A stretch of 41,245 nt of DNA from Methylotenera_A sp036676175 (GCA_036676175.1 JAKFDL010000084.1:1-41245); one strand, 5' to 3'. Shown: positions 7,957-16,885, numbered from the stretch's first letter. The notes: generated by a model from the letters alone, not told the origin. Translations and numbers: made by a program.

Positions 7957-8832
7957 TTAATTAATGTTCGCTTGGCGCAATGCCGCGCGTATCACATCGT
8001 GATATTGAGCCGATAAATTCACCATCGGCAATCTGATACCCGTTTTAATCAACCCCATTTGTTGCAATGCCCATTTCACAGGAATCGGGTTTGCTTCCAC
8101 AAACAACTTCTGATGCAGTGAGAATAATTTAGCGTTTATTTCGCAAGCTTTTTTAACCTCACCGCTCATCGCAGCCACACACAGCTCATGCATCAATTTT
8201 GGCGCCACATTGGCAGTGACAGAAATAACCCCCTGTCCGCCAAGCAGCATCAGCGCAATGCCAGTCGCATCATCGCCACTGAAAATGGCGAAATCTTTGG
8301 GCGCCCGCAGTAACAAATCTGTACCGCGCTCTATCCCTCCAGTTGCGTCTTTAATACCGATGATATTTTCAATTTCAGCCAGACGTATGACTGTATCGTT
8401 GCTAATGTCACACCCGGTTCTTCCGGGCACATTATATAAAATTTGCGGCACATCAACCGCTGTAGCGATCGCCACAAAATGCTGATACAGGCCTTCTTGC
8501 GTAGGTTTGTTATAGTATGGTGCCACCAGCAGGCAAGCATCTACGCCTAACGCTTTGGCTTTAGCTGTCAGCTCAATCGCCTCAGCTGTTGAGTTGGCAC
8601 CCGTACCAGCAATGACTGGCACGCGGCCTTTTACATGTTCCACCGTGGTTTCAATCAGCAGGCAATGCTCAGCCACATCCACAGTGGGTGATTCGCCCGT
8701 AGTGCCTACAATGACAATGCCATCGGTGCCAGCAGCGATATGCCAGTCAATCAGTGCCCGCAATGCATCTAAATCCAAGCTGCCATCATCAAACATGGGG
8801 GTGACAATAGCCACCATGCTACCTTGCAACAT
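7957..8832 (-). CDS. dapA: 4-hydroxy-tetrahydrodipicolinate synthase
   Basis: Condenses pyruvate with aspartate semialdehyde in lysine/diaminopimelate synthesis. The 291-residue TIM barrel starts MLQGSMVAIVTPM as in other DapA proteins. It carries the pyruvate-site signature GTTGESPT (about residues 43-50), the catalytic Tyr in LYNVPGRTG and the Schiff-base Lys in GIKDATG (about residue 161). Length is typical. An AGG ribosome-binding site lies about 8 nt before the ATG. It is the first gene of the unit dapA-bamC-MBL and is divergent from the rnf operon. Confidence 0.96.
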   Translation of the reverse strand: MLQGSMVAIVTPMFDDGSLDLDALRALIDWHIAAGTDGIVIVGTTGESPTVDVAEHCLLIETTVEHVKGRVPVIAGTGANSTAEAIELTAKAKALGVDACLLVAPYYNKPTQEGLYQHFVAIATAVDVPQILYNVPGRTGCDISNDTVIRLAEIENIIGIKDATGGIERGTDLLLRAPKDFAIFSGDDATGIALMLLGGQGVISVTANVAPKLMHELCVAAMSGEVKKACEINAKLFSLHQKLFVEANPIPVKWALQQMGLIKTGIRLPMVNLSAQYHDVIRAALRQANIN

Positions 8833-9133
8833 ATTAAAACCTGCTGAATAAAAACGCTATTTTAACCGAAACTGGCTGCTTAATACACAAACGATGGCAA
8901 AGCAAACCACAAATAAACCATATATGTCTTTTTATGAAAAAATATAAATAATGTATTTTTGTGGTGATATAAAAACCGCGTTATATTCTCGTATTTTTGC
9001 TAACGCATCACCCTTTAATTTGGTTGATTTTGCCATCTTTTTGCCAAGCTTTAGCCTGCAAATTGCGCTCTAGGCGGCACAAAACAACGTATAATTGGGT
9101 CAAATAAAAGTTGCACCAATTTTTTAGAGAGCA
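8833..9133. other. Divergent intergenic region dapA / rnfA
   Basis: A 301-nt AT-rich region with no convincing gene. It must hold the promoters of the dapA unit (minus strand) and the rnf operon (plus strand). The clearest element is TATAAT at 9090-9095. No strong inverted repeat or riboswitch-like structure was recognised. Confidence 0.6.
9090..9095 (+). promoter_or_regulatory. Candidate -10 box of the rnf operon
   Basis: A perfect TATAAT lies 38 nt upstream of the rnfA ATG, leaving a normal leader with GAGAG before the start. No good -35 sits at 16-18 nt; TTGCGC (9064-9069) is about 20 nt away, so an activator may be needed if this is the promoter. Confidence 0.4.
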
Positions 9134-9721
9134 ATGATGTCAGAAAGTTACATTTTTATTTTAATCAGCACCGTGTTGGTGAACAACATTGTGCTGGTAA
9201 AGATTTTAGGATTATGCCCGTTTATGGGGGTTTCCAAAAAACTGGAGGCCTCAATTGGCATGGCTGCCGCCACTGCATTTGTGCTCACTATCGGCAGCAT
9301 GACCAGCTGGGCAATCAACTACTATTTGCTAGAACCAAACAGCTTGCAATATTTACGCACCTTATCATTTATTGTGGTGATTGCGGGTGTGGTGCAATTT
9401 ACCGAAATGGTAATGGAGAAAAGCTTTCCGTTGCTTTACCAAATGCTCGGTATCTTCCTGCCACTTATCACTACCAATTGTGCGGTGCTCGGCATCCCGC
9501 TACTGAATGCGCAAGCCAGCAAAAGCTTTATAGAATCTGGCATATATGGCTTTGGTGGTGCACTCGGTTTCTCTATGGTGTTGATTTTATTCGCTAGCAT
9601 GCGCGAACGTCTAGAAGCAGCCGATGTACCAAAAGCCTTTCAAGGTTCCGCCATTGCCATGGTAACAGCCGCCTTAATGAGTCTAGCCTTTATGGGCTTT
9701 GCTGGCCTAGATAAATATTAA
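9134..9721 (+). CDS. rnfA: Rnf/Rsx electron transport complex subunit A
   Basis: Integral membrane subunit of the Rnf (Rsx) ion-pumping ferredoxin:NAD oxidoreductase. The 195-residue protein has about six membrane helices and the hallmark stretches TVLVNNIVLVKILGLCPFMG, PLITTNCAVLG and VPKAFQGSAIA. The conserved Cys in the first and fourth helices (GLCPF, TNCA) are those thought to hold a membrane iron-sulfur centre shared with RnfE. Two ATGs in tandem (9134, 9137) could serve as start. It is the first gene of rnfABCDGE, in the same order as E. coli rsxABCDGE. Confidence 0.96.
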   Translation: MMSESYIFILISTVLVNNIVLVKILGLCPFMGVSKKLEASIGMAAATAFVLTIGSMTSWAINYYLLEPNSLQYLRTLSFIVVIAGVVQFTEMVMEKSFPLLYQMLGIFLPLITTNCAVLGIPLLNAQASKSFIESGIYGFGGALGFSMVLILFASMRERLEAADVPKAFQGSAIAMVTAALMSLAFMGFAGLDKY

Positions 9722-9726
9722 TCTTA

Positions 9727-10284
9727 ATGCTCACCGCACTCTACATCATGATTGGCCTTGCGCTTGTTTTGGGCGGAGTGCTTGGCTATGCCGCGCTTAA
9801 ATTCAAAGTTGAAGGCGACCCGCTGATTGCACGTATCGATGCCATTTTGCCACAAACACAATGTGGGCAATGCGGTTTCCCTGGCTGCAAACCTTACGCT
9901 ACTGCCATCGCAGAGGGCCGTGCCGATATTAACCAATGCCCGCCAGGTGGTGATGCTGGCGTGCGTGCCCTTGCTGACTTAATGGGCATGGAATACAAAC
10001 CACTGAATGCCGAAAATGGGGTAGAAAAACCCAAAGCGGTCGCCTTTATTGATGAGCCCGTTTGCATAGGTTGCACACTGTGTATTCAAGCCTGCCCTGT
10101 TGACGCCATTTTAGGGGCTGCCAAGCACATGCATACAATTATTACCAGTGAATGCACAGGCTGCGAGCTATGCGTGGCGCCATGCCCAGTTGATTGTATT
10201 AGCATGGTACCCATTGCTGAAACGCCAGAAAACTGGAAATGGAAATATCCGACTATCCCTATCAAACCCGTAATGACCCTGTAA
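9727..10284 (+). CDS. rnfB: Rnf/Rsx electron transport complex subunit B (ferredoxin-type)
   Basis: Iron-sulfur subunit that receives or donates electrons at the cytoplasmic face. One N-terminal membrane helix (residues 1-24) is followed by the 4Fe-4S domain with CGQCGFPGC and a fourth Cys in NQCPPGG. Two ferredoxin-type [4Fe-4S] motifs follow (CIGCTLCIQACP, CTGCELCVAPCP). It is 185 residues, near the usual length. It starts 5 nt after rnfA, and its stop overlaps the rnfC start (TAATG). Confidence 0.95.
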   Translation: MLTALYIMIGLALVLGGVLGYAALKFKVEGDPLIARIDAILPQTQCGQCGFPGCKPYATAIAEGRADINQCPPGGDAGVRALADLMGMEYKPLNAENGVEKPKAVAFIDEPVCIGCTLCIQACPVDAILGAAKHMHTIITSECTGCELCVAPCPVDCISMVPIAETPENWKWKYPTIPIKPVMTL

Positions 10285-12161
10285 TGAATGCACTTGTAAA
10301 TCTGACTAACCTCCTAAAAACCGCTAAGGAAATTTTTCCTTTTCACGGCGGTGTGCATCCGCCTGAAAATAAAGCACAGTCCACCCAGCTACCGATTGGC
10401 CAGTTACCGTTACCAGAAAAATTAGTGCTGCCTTTGCGCCAGCACGTTGGCAATATCCCAAAAATCAAGGTACAGCTTGGTGAGCACGTATTAAAAGGCC
10501 AGTTGCTTGCAGAGGCAGAAGGTGCGGTATCTGCAGCCATTCATGCGCCGACTTCTGGCACTATTCTAGCGATCGCAGATGCAATGATTCCACACCCTTC
10601 TGGCTTACCAGATAGGTGCATTACAATCACTCCAGACGGTAAAGATGCGTGGATAGACAAAAAACCACAAGACTGGCGCACTGCCGATAGAAAAAGTTTG
10701 GTCGCCAGCTTGCGTTTATCCGGCATTGTAGGTTTGGGTGGCGCAACTTTTCCTACGCATATTAAATTGCGCGCCGATGGAAAAAGTGGTGTGCACACAC
10801 TGGTCATTAATGCCGCCGAGTGTGAACCCTACATCACTTGCGACGACAGATTGATGCGTGAACGTGCCGATGAAATTGTCCAAGGCATAGCCATCGCACA
10901 ATTTATGCTGGGTGCCGAACGCGTGATTATAGGTATTGAGGACAACAAGCCTGAAGCAGCTGCAGCTATGCAATTAGCAGTTGCCAACACCAACATGGAA
11001 GTCGTGGTGGTGCCCACATTGTACCCAAGTGGTGATGCTAGAAGACTAGTGCATTTAGTGCTGGGCACAGAAATTCCGTACGACAAACGCTCCACTGAAG
11101 TAGGCTTGCAGGTGTTTAACGTGGCAACCGTGCTGGCGCTGTACCGTTATTTTGAATTCGGTGAACCAAGTATTAACCGTATCGTTTCAATGACAGGCAA
11201 TGTGCGTCAACCGCAAAATTTTGAGGTGCTGTTCGGTACGCCACTACCACATTTGGTGGTTGCTGCAGGCGGCGCCAAAGCGGATACCAGCCACTACATC
11301 ATGGGCGGCCCGATGATGGGATTTGCGCTACCAGATGAGAACGTGCCGATTACCAAAGCTGCCAATTGCATTATTGCTGCATCGCCTACACTTTTTGAAC
11401 CGCCTCCTCCGGCCATGCCTTGCATCCGCTGCGCGCGCTGTGCCGATGCTTGCCCAGTCAATTTGCAACCGCAAGAGCTCTATTGGTTTGCCAAAGCCGA
11501 TAACTTCGAAAAAGCCAATGATTACAAATTGTTCGACTGTATAGAATGCGGCGCTTGCTCTTATGTTTGCCCGAGCAATATTCCGCTGGTGCAATATTAC
11601 CGCTACGCCAAAAGTGAGATCATAGCTGCAGATAAAGCCAAGGAGGCGGCTGACTTGGCGCGTGAACGCAATGATTTTAGGCTGGCACGAATTGAGCGTG
11701 AAAAACTAGAGCGCGCGCAAAAACATGCAGAACGCGCCGAGGCGGGCAAAGCCGCAGCAGCTAAACTTGAGGCAGAAAAATCTGCTGATAGTGCAAATAA
11801 AGATGCCCTGGAAACCAACATCCAAAACGGTTCCAGCGATGCTAAAATTAATGAATTCGATACTCAAAAAACGGCTAAACAAGCCGCCATTGCGGCTGCA
11901 ATTGAACGCGCAAAAGCCGCTAAAGCTGCGGCTGCAGCTAGTGGTGTTGCGCCTAAAAACGTAGTGAACGCCGATGAAACTGTAAAACAAGAAATTTCTA
12001 AAATTGATGCTAGACGTGAAGCAGTAGGTTTAAGTGAAAAACCAACGGTAGATGAAGATAAGCAAGCCAAAATTGCTGCTGCAATTGCAAAAGCTAAAGC
12101 AGCGAAGGCGGCTGCAGAAGCAGCTAAACAAAATGAAAATGTGAGCAATAATAAAGAATGA
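10284..12161 (+). CDS. rnfC: Rnf/Rsx electron transport complex subunit C (NADH/FMN-binding) with Ala/Lys-rich tail
   Basis: Peripheral subunit that binds NADH, FMN and two [4Fe-4S] clusters. It starts with FHGGVHPP as in the family. It contains a Gly-rich NADH/FMN-binding region (VGLGGATFPTHIK, and INAAECEPYITCDD) and two cluster motifs (CIRCARCADACP, CIECGACSYVCP). The last 150 or so residues form a charged, Ala/Lys-rich helical tail ending in two similar segments (IAAAIERAKAAKAAA, IAAAIAKAKAAKAAA), as in gammaproteobacterial RsxC. I place the start at ATG 10284, overlapping the rnfB stop (625 aa). The longer frame would overlap rnfB by 46 nt for no reason. Confidence 0.94.
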   Translation: MNALVNLTNLLKTAKEIFPFHGGVHPPENKAQSTQLPIGQLPLPEKLVLPLRQHVGNIPKIKVQLGEHVLKGQLLAEAEGAVSAAIHAPTSGTILAIADAMIPHPSGLPDRCITITPDGKDAWIDKKPQDWRTADRKSLVASLRLSGIVGLGGATFPTHIKLRADGKSGVHTLVINAAECEPYITCDDRLMRERADEIVQGIAIAQFMLGAERVIIGIEDNKPEAAAAMQLAVANTNMEVVVVPTLYPSGDARRLVHLVLGTEIPYDKRSTEVGLQVFNVATVLALYRYFEFGEPSINRIVSMTGNVRQPQNFEVLFGTPLPHLVVAAGGAKADTSHYIMGGPMMGFALPDENVPITKAANCIIAASPTLFEPPPPAMPCIRCARCADACPVNLQPQELYWFAKADNFEKANDYKLFDCIECGACSYVCPSNIPLVQYYRYAKSEIIAADKAKEAADLARERNDFRLARIEREKLERAQKHAERAEAGKAAAAKLEAEKSADSANKDALETNIQNGSSDAKINEFDTQKTAKQAAIAAAIERAKAAKAAAAASGVAPKNVVNADETVKQEISKIDARREAVGLSEKPTVDEDKQAKIAAAIAKAKAAKAAAEAAKQNENVSNNKE

Positions 12162-13180
12162 TGAATAGAAGCCCTTACATTTCTGATGCACCAAGCGTCA
12201 GTGCGATTATGTTGCAAGTGCTACTCGCGCTAGTGCCCGGTATCATCGCCTATGTATGGGTGTTTGGTGGCGGCATTTTAGTGACTTTACTACTTGCCAC
12301 ACTGACTGCACTGGCGGCAGAAGCGGTTATGCTTAAAATAAGAAAGCGCCCGATTCAACCGTTTTTAACTGATTACAGTGCTGTTACTACCGCGTGGTTG
12401 TTGGCGTTGGCGATACCGCCGCTAAGCCCGTGGTGGCTTATTGTAGTCGGCACCTTGTTTGCCATTGTCATTGCCAAGCATTTATATGGTGGCCTTGGCT
12501 ACAATCCGTTTAATCCCGCCATGATTGGTTACGCGGTGTTACTCATTTCATTTCCAGCATTGATGACCAAGTGGCCAGCCGCTTTGCAGTTGGCACAAAC
12601 CAAACTTGGTTTTATCGACCAGTTACAGTTTATTTTTAGTGGGGCTTTGCCACCACAAATCATGCTGGATGCAGTTTCCAGCGCAACCCCCCTGGATTAT
12701 TTAAAAACGCAGCTCACTTTAAAACATGAGGTAGCCAGCATTTCACAAGCGCCAATATTCGGCACGTTTGGTGGCAAGGGCAGTGAGTATATAGCCGGTG
12801 CTTATTTATTGGGAGGTTTGTATCTATGGCGGCAAAAAATTATCACTTGGCACTTACCTGCGGCTTTTTTGGCGGCGCTTACTATTATTTCTGGGGTGTT
12901 TTGGCTAGCTGATTCTGCACATTACGCATCGCCGGCTTTTCACTTATTTAGCGGTGCCAGCATGTTATGCGCATTTTTTATTATTACCGACCCAGTGAGT
13001 GGGCCAACTACACCGAATGGCAAGCTATTGTTTGCCGCAGGTGTAGCAATCATTACCTATTTGATTCGCGTGTATGGCGGCTACCCTGACGGTGTCGCGT
13101 TTGCAGTCATCTTTATGAATATTTGCGTTCCGCTCATCGACGCGCATACGCAACCACGAGTGTTCGGCCATGAAAAATAA
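12158..13180 (+). CDS. rnfD: Rnf/Rsx electron transport complex subunit D (covalent FMN)
   Basis: Membrane subunit of the ion-translocating core, related to NqrB. The 340-residue protein has about nine predicted helices. The expected flavinylation site is Thr177 in VSSATPLDYL (family motif SGATPL), in a loop facing the periplasm. The conserved segments YNPFNPAMIGYAV and FIITDPVSGPTTP are present. ATG 12158 overlaps the rnfC stop by four bases (ATGA). A short gap with a hairpin separates it from rnfG. Confidence 0.95.
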   Translation: MMNRSPYISDAPSVSAIMLQVLLALVPGIIAYVWVFGGGILVTLLLATLTALAAEAVMLKIRKRPIQPFLTDYSAVTTAWLLALAIPPLSPWWLIVVGTLFAIVIAKHLYGGLGYNPFNPAMIGYAVLLISFPALMTKWPAALQLAQTKLGFIDQLQFIFSGALPPQIMLDAVSSATPLDYLKTQLTLKHEVASISQAPIFGTFGGKGSEYIAGAYLLGGLYLWRQKIITWHLPAAFLAALTIISGVFWLADSAHYASPAFHLFSGASMLCAFFIITDPVSGPTTPNGKLLFAAGVAIITYLIRVYGGYPDGVAFAVIFMNICVPLIDAHTQPRVFGHEK

Positions 13181-13192
13181 GTCTGGGTATGA

Positions 13193-13216
13193 AAAAATGA
13201 GTCAAGACTCATTTTT
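13193..13216 (+). terminator. Hairpin inside the rnf operon, between rnfD and rnfG
   Basis: AAAAATGAGT (13193-13202), loop CAAG, ACTCATTTTT (13207-13216): a perfect 10-bp stem in the 49-nt gap. The stem is AT-rich and ends in its own T-run, so it could be a partial terminator, an RNA-processing site or a stability element. It ends 13 nt before the rnfG ATG. Confidence 0.5.
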
Positions 13217-13229
13217 AAAAAGTTAAGTC

Positions 13230-13850
13230 ATGGCCGAAACCATCATTAAACACGCCAGTAAAACGGCAATTACATTGATTGCATTTGCATTGGTGTTTAC
13301 GGCTTTATTGGCCTATGTTTTTCAAATCACCAAAGTGCCGATTGAAAAAAGTGAAGCGGCTGCGCGCCTAGCCTTATTCAGGCAAATCGTGCCAGCCAGC
13401 ATGCACGATAATAATATTTTAAAAGATACGCTCACTATTGCGCCAAATGACTTGCTCGGCAATACACAACCAAGTATTGCCAACCGTGCGCGCATTAACA
13501 ATGCACCTGCGGCCATTATTTTAGAGGCGATTGCGCACGATGGTTATAGTGGTGATATCAAACTATTGATTGCCATTAGATATAACGGCGAAATTAGTGG
13601 CGTGCGCGTGCTGGCGCACAAAGAAACCCCTGGTTTGGGCGATTATATTGATATTGCCAAAGATGACTGGATTAAACTTTTTGATGCAGAATCACTCACA
13701 AAAACAAGTGATACGAATTGGCAGGTAAAGAAAGATGGGGGTCAATTTGACTACATGGCTGGTGCTACTATTACACCCCGCGCAGTAGTAAAAGCAGTGC
13801 ATAAGGCGTTAAAATATTTTGAGGCGAATAGAGACGCCTTGTTCACTTGA
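13230..13850 (+). CDS. rnfG: Rnf/Rsx electron transport complex subunit G (covalent FMN)
   Basis: Periplasm-facing flavoprotein subunit related to NqrC: one N-terminal membrane helix (about residues 12-33) and an FMN-binding domain. The ApbE flavinylation motif appears as DYMAGATITP, with the modified Thr expected near residue 182. The usual Ser/Thr before GAT is Ala here, a minor departure. KETPGLGDYI is the other family signature. It is 206 residues, a normal length. It follows rnfD after a 49-nt gap with a hairpin. Confidence 0.93.
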   Translation: MAETIIKHASKTAITLIAFALVFTALLAYVFQITKVPIEKSEAAARLALFRQIVPASMHDNNILKDTLTIAPNDLLGNTQPSIANRARINNAPAAIILEAIAHDGYSGDIKLLIAIRYNGEISGVRVLAHKETPGLGDYIDIAKDDWIKLFDAESLTKTSDTNWQVKKDGGQFDYMAGATITPRAVVKAVHKALKYFEANRDALFT

Positions 13851-13883
13851 AGCAATGACGTGGTTTGCTAAAGGGTAGTTTAA

Positions 13884-14558
13884 ATGAATCAATATACAGA
13901 AATTATTGAAAATGGGTTATGGAAGCAGAACCCCGGTGTCGTGCAGCTGCTAGGCCTATGCCCAACCTTGGCTGTGACGACTTCGGTAGTCAATGGGGTA
14001 AGCTTAGGCTTGGCCACTGCGCTTGTAATGGCGGCTTCCAATGGTGCCGTGTCACCCGTACGTAAATTTGTGCCAAATGAGATTCGAGTACCGGTTTTTA
14101 TTTTGGTCATTGCTGCGCTGGTCACCGTTATCGATTTAACCATTCACGGCTTTGCCGAGCCATTACATAAAGTATTAGGCATTTTCATTCCTTTAATCGT
14201 CGTGAATTGCATTGTGTTAGCGCGTGTAGAAAGCTTTGCCGCTAAAAACGCGCCCGCGCCAGCTATTTTGGATGGATTCATGATGGGCTTGGGACTGACT
14301 TTTGTATTGGGCATTTTAGGCGGCATGCGCGAAGTCCTCGGTAAAGGCACCTTATTTTCTGGCCTGGATTTAGCGTTTGGGCCAAGCTTTAAGCCCTATA
14401 TGCTGACAGTCCTTGCTGATTATCATGGCTTTTTACTGGCGATTCTGCCGCCTGGTGCATTTTTGGGCTTGGCCTGTTTAATTGCCTTCCGCAATTGGGC
14501 TGGCAATCGTGCACCTAAAGCGACCCAAGCTGGTGGCGCGCTTAAACCAGCGCTCTAG
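13884..14558 (+). CDS. rnfE: Rnf/Rsx electron transport complex subunit E
   Basis: Integral membrane subunit homologous to RnfA but inserted in the opposite orientation. The 224-residue protein has about six helices, with QNPGVVQLLGLCPTLAVTTS, FIPLIVVNCIVLARVE and GGMREVLGKG. The conserved Cys residues (GLCP, VNC) match those proposed to share a cluster with RnfA. It is the last rnf gene, and nth follows after 21 nt as in E. coli. Confidence 0.95.
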   Translation: MNQYTEIIENGLWKQNPGVVQLLGLCPTLAVTTSVVNGVSLGLATALVMAASNGAVSPVRKFVPNEIRVPVFILVIAALVTVIDLTIHGFAEPLHKVLGIFIPLIVVNCIVLARVESFAAKNAPAPAILDGFMMGLGLTFVLGILGGMREVLGKGTLFSGLDLAFGPSFKPYMLTVLADYHGFLLAILPPGAFLGLACLIAFRNWAGNRAPKATQAGGALKPAL

Positions 14559-14579
14559 CTTTTTATATAAACAACCGCA

Positions 14580-15305
14580 ATGAATGCCGAAAAACGCTTT
14601 GAAATTTTCAAGCGCCTTTCCATTGCTATTCCACAGCCTACTACTGAATTAGAACACAACAGTACATTTGAATTGTTGATCGCGGTGATCTTATCCGCAC
14701 AAGCCACTGATAAAGGCGTTAACATCGCCACTAGAAAATTATTTAAAGTCGCTAATACACCGCAAGCGATTTTCAACTTGGGAATTACAGGGCTGGAAAG
14801 TTACATTAAAACCATTGGCCTGTATCACGCCAAAGCAAAAAATGTCATCGCCTGTTGTGCGCAGCTCATTGAAAAGCACGATAGCATAGTACCAAACACC
14901 CGCACGACTTTAGAGGCACTGCCAGGCGTGGGCCGTAAAACGGCCAATGTGATTTTGAACACGGCATTTGGGCAACCAACGATTGCAGTTGATACGCATT
15001 TATTTCGGCTCGGTAACCGCATCAAACTGGCCACAGGTAAAAATGTGCTGCAAGTAGAGCATAAATATATAAAAACGATTCCCAAACAATTTTTGCAAGA
15101 TGCGCACCATTTACTGATTTTACATGGTCGTTACACATGCACCGCACGTAACCCAAAATGTGGTGAGTGCTGCATTGTAGATTTATGTGAATATCGCCAT
15201 AAAGTGATTCCAAAGATTCACTTAATGGCCGGTGAGGACATGATAAAAAATGGCATGACTGGTCAGGCTGTGCCAGAGAACAACTTAACAGGTGGTAGTG
15301 TATGA
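14580..15305 (+). CDS. nth: Endonuclease III (DNA glycosylase/AP lyase)
   Basis: Removes oxidised pyrimidines in base excision repair. The helix-hairpin-helix motif PGVGRKTAN carries catalytic Lys120, and VDTH provides Asp138, the same numbering as E. coli. The C-terminal [4Fe-4S] ligands are Cys187, Cys194, Cys197 and Cys203, also identical in position. At 241 residues it has about 30 extra residues at the C-terminus, ending in a Gly/Asn-rich tail. It lies directly behind rnfE, and its stop overlaps the start of the FIST gene by ATGA. Confidence 0.95.
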   Translation: MNAEKRFEIFKRLSIAIPQPTTELEHNSTFELLIAVILSAQATDKGVNIATRKLFKVANTPQAIFNLGITGLESYIKTIGLYHAKAKNVIACCAQLIEKHDSIVPNTRTTLEALPGVGRKTANVILNTAFGQPTIAVDTHLFRLGNRIKLATGKNVLQVEHKYIKTIPKQFLQDAHHLLILHGRYTCTARNPKCGECCIVDLCEYRHKVIPKIHLMAGEDMIKNGMTGQAVPENNLTGGSV

Positions 15306-16396
15306 AAGTAGCTACCGGTCTGGCGATTGGAAAAACACCACAAGCAGAGCTAGCCGCACAAGCCGTTGAATCTGCCATGCTGAAAGCCAATATCCATGCG
15401 CCTTCTAGCGTGTTGCTTTTTTTAACTTCTGAGTTCGCGGCCGATCCACAATCTGCCATTAAAGCCGCTGCTAAAGCGGCCAGTTGCACACAAATTATTG
15501 GCTGCTCGGCCACTGGTATTTTTACAGAGGAAGATTGGGTAATCGACAGCCCCGCTGCCGCTGCCATGGTATTTTCTGACTTAAACTTTAGCCATTCCAA
15601 TGCTGACGATGACATATTGCTCACCTTGACTGCACCCAATGCTATTAATACGACTTGGCTCAATACGGCCGGCATCAGGTTCGGTGGGGTGTCTGGCGAT
15701 GCCACTGGCCAAGGATCATTTTCGGTATGGCAAAATGGCAAGGGCACTACTCAAGGCTATTGCGATGGTGTGCTTGCTAATACACATGCTGCCGTGGCTG
15801 CTTCACATGGACTGCAACTCATCTCGTCGCCTCGCCGCATTACCAAAACGAGTGGCAACGATTTACTCTCGTTAGCTAGCCTACCCGCACTCAACACTTT
15901 ATTTTCTGCCTGTAAAAAGCAGGATATTTCTATCGCCAACGATGACATTCCTTATCATCAGTTGATGGCAGTGTTCGCTAGCAAGGCTAGCCAGCTCGAG
16001 CGTGGTGAATATAACTTAGCCTCGCTCATTATTGCAAACCCAGATAACGACTCAGTGACGTTGACCAAAACATTGAATGAAGGTGATTGGTTGAGCTGGG
16101 CCGTACGCGATGTGGATGCAGCGCAAATTGATATTGTCAAAACGGCTAATATGCTCAGTAGAAAACTGAACACTGAGCCTGAGTTTGGTTTGCTATTTTC
16201 CTGCCTGAGTCGTGGGCCTTACTTTTATAATGGCACCGACCGGGATCTAGCCTTGATTAAAGCGCTGTTTCCCGATTTACCGCTGATTGGTTTTTATGGT
16301 AATGGGGTGGTCGCGCCAGTTGGTAACGATAACGAACTACTCCAATATTCAGCGGTATTGGGCTTGTTTGCAAAAAGCAATGTGGTTAGCTTATGA
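15302..16396 (+). CDS. FIST N- and C-domain sensory protein
   Basis: This 364-residue protein has an N-terminal FIST domain (about residues 30-215, with QIIGCSATGIFTEE and RFGGVSGDATG) and a C-terminal FIST_C domain (about 220-355, with LLFSCLSRGPYFY and GFYGNGVVAP). FIST domains are thought to bind small ligands such as amino acids, usually fused to signalling outputs. Here the domain stands alone, so it may act through a partner encoded elsewhere. It has no signal peptide or membrane helix. The ATG overlaps the nth stop by four bases, so it is translationally coupled to nth and possibly to the rnf operon. Confidence 0.85.
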   Translation: MKVATGLAIGKTPQAELAAQAVESAMLKANIHAPSSVLLFLTSEFAADPQSAIKAAAKAASCTQIIGCSATGIFTEEDWVIDSPAAAAMVFSDLNFSHSNADDDILLTLTAPNAINTTWLNTAGIRFGGVSGDATGQGSFSVWQNGKGTTQGYCDGVLANTHAAVAASHGLQLISSPRRITKTSGNDLLSLASLPALNTLFSACKKQDISIANDDIPYHQLMAVFASKASQLERGEYNLASLIIANPDNDSVTLTKTLNEGDWLSWAVRDVDAAQIDIVKTANMLSRKLNTEPEFGLLFSCLSRGPYFYNGTDRDLALIKALFPDLPLIGFYGNGVVAPVGNDNELLQYSAVLGLFAKSNVVSL

Positions 16397-16411
16397 GCTT
16401 TTATAAGAGCC

Positions 16412-16849
16412 ATGTCTTTATTTAACCCAAGCCGCGACGAAGTACGCAATTTCTTTTTTGAAGCGTGGGCAAAGGCAAAAGCCACGCAGCCACTCACCGA
16501 TTTAGAGAAAATTGCACTAGATGTGATACAGATGCATCCAGAATATCACGCCATTTTAGACAACCCTGAACTGTTCAGGCATCAAACCTATTTTCCTGAA
16601 TTTGGAGAAACTAACCCATTTTTGCATATGAGTTTACATTTATCCATCCATGAGCAACTTAGCATCAACCAACCCATCGGCATTGCAGAAATTTATGCAC
16701 AACTCAAACTCAAACATCAAAACGTGCATGACGCCCAGCACGCTATTTTAGAATGCCTGGCTGAAACCATTTGGCAAGCGCAGCGCAACAATTCAAGTCT
16801 GGATAACGTGCATTACTTACAGCTGCTACAACAAAAAGTCCGTAACTAG
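16412..16849 (+). CDS. DUF1841 family protein
   Basis: This 145-residue soluble protein matches the DUF1841 family known from beta- and gammaproteobacteria. It opens with MFxPSRDEVR-type sequence (MSLFNPSRDEVRNFFFEAW). It also has the family's PEYHAILDNPE segment and a His-rich middle with HMSLHLSIHEQLSINQP. The function of the family is unknown; the His-rich stretch could bind metal, which is my inference. It starts 15 nt after the FIST gene and ends 36 nt before the sigma factor, so it could be on either transcript. Confidence 0.85.
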   Translation: MSLFNPSRDEVRNFFFEAWAKAKATQPLTDLEKIALDVIQMHPEYHAILDNPELFRHQTYFPEFGETNPFLHMSLHLSIHEQLSINQPIGIAEIYAQLKLKHQNVHDAQHAILECLAETIWQAQRNNSSLDNVHYLQLLQQKVRN

Positions 16850-16885
16850 TTTACTTTACCGTCTGTTACATGATTGAATGCTGAA

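Noticed and set aside
10239..10283. Longer RnfC reading frame overlapping rnfB by 46 nt
   Set aside because: The ATG at the TAATG junction gives the normal RnfC N-terminus; the extra residues do not resemble the family.
11603..12217. Several Ala/Ser-rich antisense ORFs over the rnfC tail
   Set aside because: They arise from the repetitive GC-rich Ala/Lys codons of rnfC read backwards.
16874..16885. TTG start for the ECF sigma factor
   Set aside because: ATG codons at 16886 and 16901 are available, and no ribosome-binding site favours the TTG.
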